64,000 nucleotides of DNA from Shinella zoogloeoides (GTDB lineage: Bacteria; Pseudomonadota; Alphaproteobacteria; Rhizobiales; Rhizobiaceae), in the NCBI RefSeq assembly GCF_033705735.1, contig NZ_CP131131.1, positions 310,001-374,000 of the forward strand. The letters run 5' to 3'. The notes under the pieces are model-generated. The model was not told where the DNA came from. It saw nothing but the letters and a program-made list of their open reading frames with translations, and searched no databases. Shown in pieces: positions 61,200-64,000 of this stretch; position 1 is the stretch's first letter, and every line of letters starts with the position of its first letter. Both the position numbers and the translations under genes were made by a program.

Positions 61200-64000
61200 A
61201 GCTCTGCTGCTCGCCGCGCTCGATGAGATCGAGCAACGTGAAGCCCGGCTCCTGACATGGGGCCTGGTCGATGGCCACGTCTCAGCGGGCGAATTGCACG
61301 GCATTATCGATGCACTGCTCGACGATCCGCGATTGGGCGCGGGGGTTTCTTTCGCGGATGCAGGTCACGTCATCGTCGCGCTGATCGATCGTGCCCTCCT
61401 GTTCGACGTCGGTGAGGTATCGGGCTCGCGATATCGGTCGCGGATGGCGGAAGGCGTGCGTCTACTGTTCCGGTTGCGCCAACTCTTTCCGCAACATCGC
61501 GGACCCATCGGCTGGCAGGCCGCGCCGACCCTCGTTGCCGACTTCCGCTTCATTTGGCGCCGACGCCGATACCCGCGGCGAGAAATCGACGCAGCGACTG
61601 CGCTCGAGACGATTGCGTCAGCAACGCCCGATCAGGCCGCGCGCGCTGCCCTCTCGGCGCTCGTCGATAGCTATGGGCCAAGATTTGCGCTTGCAGGCTT
61701 TCAGGTCGCGGCCGCTGCGCGGATCCTTGGGAGCTTTGAGGGCTCGCAATCGACAGCCACGCTTGTCAGCGCCGGCACCGGTAGCGGCAAGACCATGGCC
61801 TTCTATCTGCCCGCGCTGTCGCGGATCGCCTCGCATATACAACGTGATGCCGTCGGCGACCGGTGGGTCAAGGTCCTCGCCCTTTATCCGCGCAACGAAC
61901 TGCTCAAGGATCAGTTCGCCGAGGTCTATGGCCAGTCGCGCCGGCTCGATGCGTTGCTCGCGGCGCGCGGACGCAGGAAGATCCTGATCGGCACGTTCTT
62001 CGGTCCGACGCCTCGGTCCGCAGAAAAAGCCCACGAGGCGCGCAGCGGCTGGCGACAAACCTCCGCCGGTCTCGTCTGCGAATATCTCCGTTGTCCCTCG
62101 CCGGGTTGTGACGGCGACATGGCGTGGCGGGACGCGGACCGGCGCACGGGGCGTGAACGGCTCGAATGCCTAGAATGTTGCGCCGCCATCGAGAGCGACG
62201 AGATCATTCTCACCCGCGATCGGTTGCAGTCCGAGACGCCCGACATCCTGTTCACTACCACCGAGATGCTCAACCAGCGCATGGGGGACGACCGTTTCCG
62301 GCATCTGTTTGGAATCGGCGAGCGTGCGCAGCGACCGGTGGAGATGATGCTGCTGGACGAAGTCCACACCTACGCAGGTAGTTCCGGTGCTCAAGTTGCC
62401 TTCCTCTTACGTCGCTGGCGGCGACTCCTCCGGCGGCACGTCAGCTTTGTGGGCTTGTCCGCCACGCTCAAGGACGGTGCGCGCTTCTTTGCGCAATTGA
62501 CCGGCCTGTACGAACAGGCGTCGGCCGAGATCGCCCCTTCCAACAGTGACATGATCGCGGAAGGTGCCGAGTATTTGCTCGCGCTGCGCGGCGATCCCGT
62601 GTCGCGCACCGCACTGCTGTCGACGACGATTCAGACAGGGATGCTCCTTTCCCGGCTTCTCGACGCGCCGGATGAACGCAAGAGCCAGGGCATCATCGGC
62701 GAACGTGTGTTCCTGTTCACCGACGACATCGATGTTACAAACCGCATGTATTTCGCCATGCTCGATGCCGAGGGTCGACGGAGCAGCGGTGTACCCGACT
62801 TGGCGAACAAGCCGGACGGTGGTCTGGCTTCGCTGCGTCGTCCGCTGCCGGTCGAGCACCGCAAGCTGCATGGGCAGGATTGGGAGGCGGTGGTTGAGAT
62901 CGGCCACACTCTCCAGCCGCAGGATCGCAAGGCGATCGGGCGCGTGATGTCGATGGATCCGGGGGTCGGCAACAATCTCGACATTATTGTCGCGACCGCT
63001 TCGCTCGAAGTTGGGTTCAACGATCCGCGCGTCGGCGCGGTCATCCAGCACAAGGCACCCCGCGACGTTGCGCAATTTCTCCAGCGCAAAGGTCGCGCTG
63101 GCCGATCACGCCTGATGCGGCCTTGGACCGTCGCGGTGCTGTCCGACTATGGACGGGACCGTCTCGCCTACCAGGGCTATGACCTGCTGTTCGATCCCGA
63201 GTTGCCGCTGCGTACGCTACCGATCGCTAACCGCTATGTGATGCGCATTCAGGCGGTCTATGCGACGCTTGACTATTTGAGCCAAATGCTAGGCCCCTCC
63301 CGACCGGGAAGCGTGTGGCTGGACCTATCGAGCAGCACCGACAACAACTATCAGCGGGCGCGGCAGACAGCGCTCGCCGGCGTGATCCGCCGCATCCTCA
63401 CCATCCCTGCCGAACTCGACCGCTATGTGTCCTATCTCGCCTCGGCGCTCAAGGTCGATGAAAGCGCGGTCACGCCCTTGCTCTGGGATCACCCCAGGCC
63501 GCTCATGACGCAGGTCCTGCCAACTGCGCTTCGCCGGCTCGAGAGCAACTGGCGCGCTTGGGGCGAGCCCGGCGAGGATCATCAGGTCTTCAACTCGCCT
63601 CTACCTGAATTCGCGCCGGCCAACCTGTTCAGCGACCTCAACCTTCCTGAAGTCGATATCGTCTTGCCGCAACCCGGCAGCGCAACGCCCGAGCGGGTTG
63701 CTATGCCGATCGCGCAGGCCCTGCGCGAGTTCGCGCCCGGCCGCGTGTCGCGGCGATACGGCATCAGCCATGCGTTCGAGCGGCATTGGTTATGCCCGGC
63801 CCTCAACCAGAACCGCGGGCAGACTGTGCCGCTCGAGCCGCTCGCCCGTCTCGACCGCCTCGGCGATTGGCGCATCAATGTCGCCGGTTCGGCTCGGCTG
63901 GTCCCCGTCTATCGGCCGCGTGTTCTCGAAGTCCAGCCACCGCCCGCTACTGTCGTCGATACGTCCAACGCCCGACTTCGCTGGCGCAGTCAGATTGTCG
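61186..64000 (+). CDS. dpdJ: DpdJ, DEAD/DEAH-type helicase with zinc finger, 3' truncated by window edge
   Basis: 938 codons are visible and the frame is still open at the right edge. Walker A SAGTGSGKTMAFY (K202), DEVH box at 391-394 (LLDEVHTYAG), SATLKDG, then LDIIVATASLEVGFNDPRVGAVIQHKAP and FLQRKGRAGRS (motif VI). Before the DEVH box, CEYLRCPSPGC and LECLECCA form a four-cysteine (or more) zinc-binding insertion, typical of DpdJ and DrmA-like helicases. Starts at the ATG at 61186, 14 bases inside dpdI. The rest of the gene, and probably dpdK, lie beyond the window. Confidence 0.85.
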   Translation, partial: MEADEALLLAALDEIEQREARLLTWGLVDGHVSAGELHGIIDALLDDPRLGAGVSFADAGHVIVALIDRALLFDVGEVSGSRYRSRMAEGVRLLFRLRQLFPQHRGPIGWQAAPTLVADFRFIWRRRRYPRREIDAATALETIASATPDQAARAALSALVDSYGPRFALAGFQVAAAARILGSFEGSQSTATLVSAGTGSGKTMAFYLPALSRIASHIQRDAVGDRWVKVLALYPRNELLKDQFAEVYGQSRRLDALLAARGRRKILIGTFFGPTPRSAEKAHEARSGWRQTSAGLVCEYLRCPSPGCDGDMAWRDADRRTGRERLECLECCAAIESDEIILTRDRLQSETPDILFTTTEMLNQRMGDDRFRHLFGIGERAQRPVEMMLLDEVHTYAGSSGAQVAFLLRRWRRLLRRHVSFVGLSATLKDGARFFAQLTGLYEQASAEIAPSNSDMIAEGAEYLLALRGDPVSRTALLSTTIQTGMLLSRLLDAPDERKSQGIIGERVFLFTDDIDVTNRMYFAMLDAEGRRSSGVPDLANKPDGGLASLRRPLPVEHRKLHGQDWEAVVEIGHTLQPQDRKAIGRVMSMDPGVGNNLDIIVATASLEVGFNDPRVGAVIQHKAPRDVAQFLQRKGRAGRSRLMRPWTVAVLSDYGRDRLAYQGYDLLFDPELPLRTLPIANRYVMRIQAVYATLDYLSQMLGPSRPGSVWLDLSSSTDNNYQRARQTALAGVIRRILTIPAELDRYVSYLASALKVDESAVTPLLWDHPRPLMTQVLPTALRRLESNWRAWGEPGEDHQVFNSPLPEFAPANLFSDLNLPEVDIVLPQPGSATPERVAMPIAQALREFAPGRVSRRYGISHAFERHWLCPALNQNRGQTVPLEPLARLDRLGDWRINVAGSARLVPVYRPRVLEVQPPPATVVDTSNARLRWRSQIV

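Overview
The window is a high-GC alphaproteobacterial chromosome segment, most likely from the family Rhizobiaceae. The evidence is a conserved backbone of rhizobial genes (a CcrM-type GANTC methyltransferase with a C-terminal extension, SMC, pyruvate phosphate dikinase, MutY with a DUF721 neighbour, threonine synthase followed by an M16 peptidase, a DUF1127 micro-protein) and several RIME-like intergenic palindromes typical of this family. Genus cannot be fixed from the sequence alone.

Positions 1-29113 are backbone. From left to right: a metallopeptidase cut by the window edge; a membrane GGDEF/EAL protein; a GNAT acetyltransferase; a DUF1127 protein; M16 peptidase and thrC; a lipoprotein; a HAD phosphatase; an ArsR-family repressor divergent from a NIPSNAP plus ABM-monooxygenase pair; a secreted VWA protein; ccrM; an IS110 element sitting inside a RIME repeat; HAD and mutY; a DUF721 protein; a DsbA-like lipoprotein; smc; a 48-residue membrane protein; ppdK; and a few small or hypothetical genes. 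The segment ends at a tRNA-Gln(TTG) gene.

From the tRNA-Gln 3' end to the right edge lies an integrated genomic island whose right end is outside the window. It begins with a tyrosine recombinase preceded by four tandem 13-bp repeats. Next is an accessory block: a DUF3102 protein, a reverse-strand operon with a C5-cytosine methyltransferase broken by an internal deletion between two paralogous unknown proteins, and a forward cluster encoding a PD-(D/E)XK-like protein, a soluble FtsH-like protease split into two overlapping genes (AAA+ core; lid plus M41 peptidase), a small protein preceded by palindromes, a DUF1403 protein and a ScpB-like protein.

The last 21 kb is a defence block. It holds a three-gene ABC-3C system (nuclease-like component, middle component, zinc-hook DUF3732 ATPase), a putative AbiC-like membrane protein, and the restriction arm of a Dpd (7-deazaguanine DNA modification) system, dpdE-F-G-H-I-J, as one overlapping transcription unit. 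dpdF is split by a complete IS21-family element (istA/istB) with a 5-bp target duplication. Removing the element and one duplicate restores an uninterrupted 861-codon frame, so the lesion is probably recent. The modification genes (dpdA/B/C) and dpdD/dpdK are not in view.
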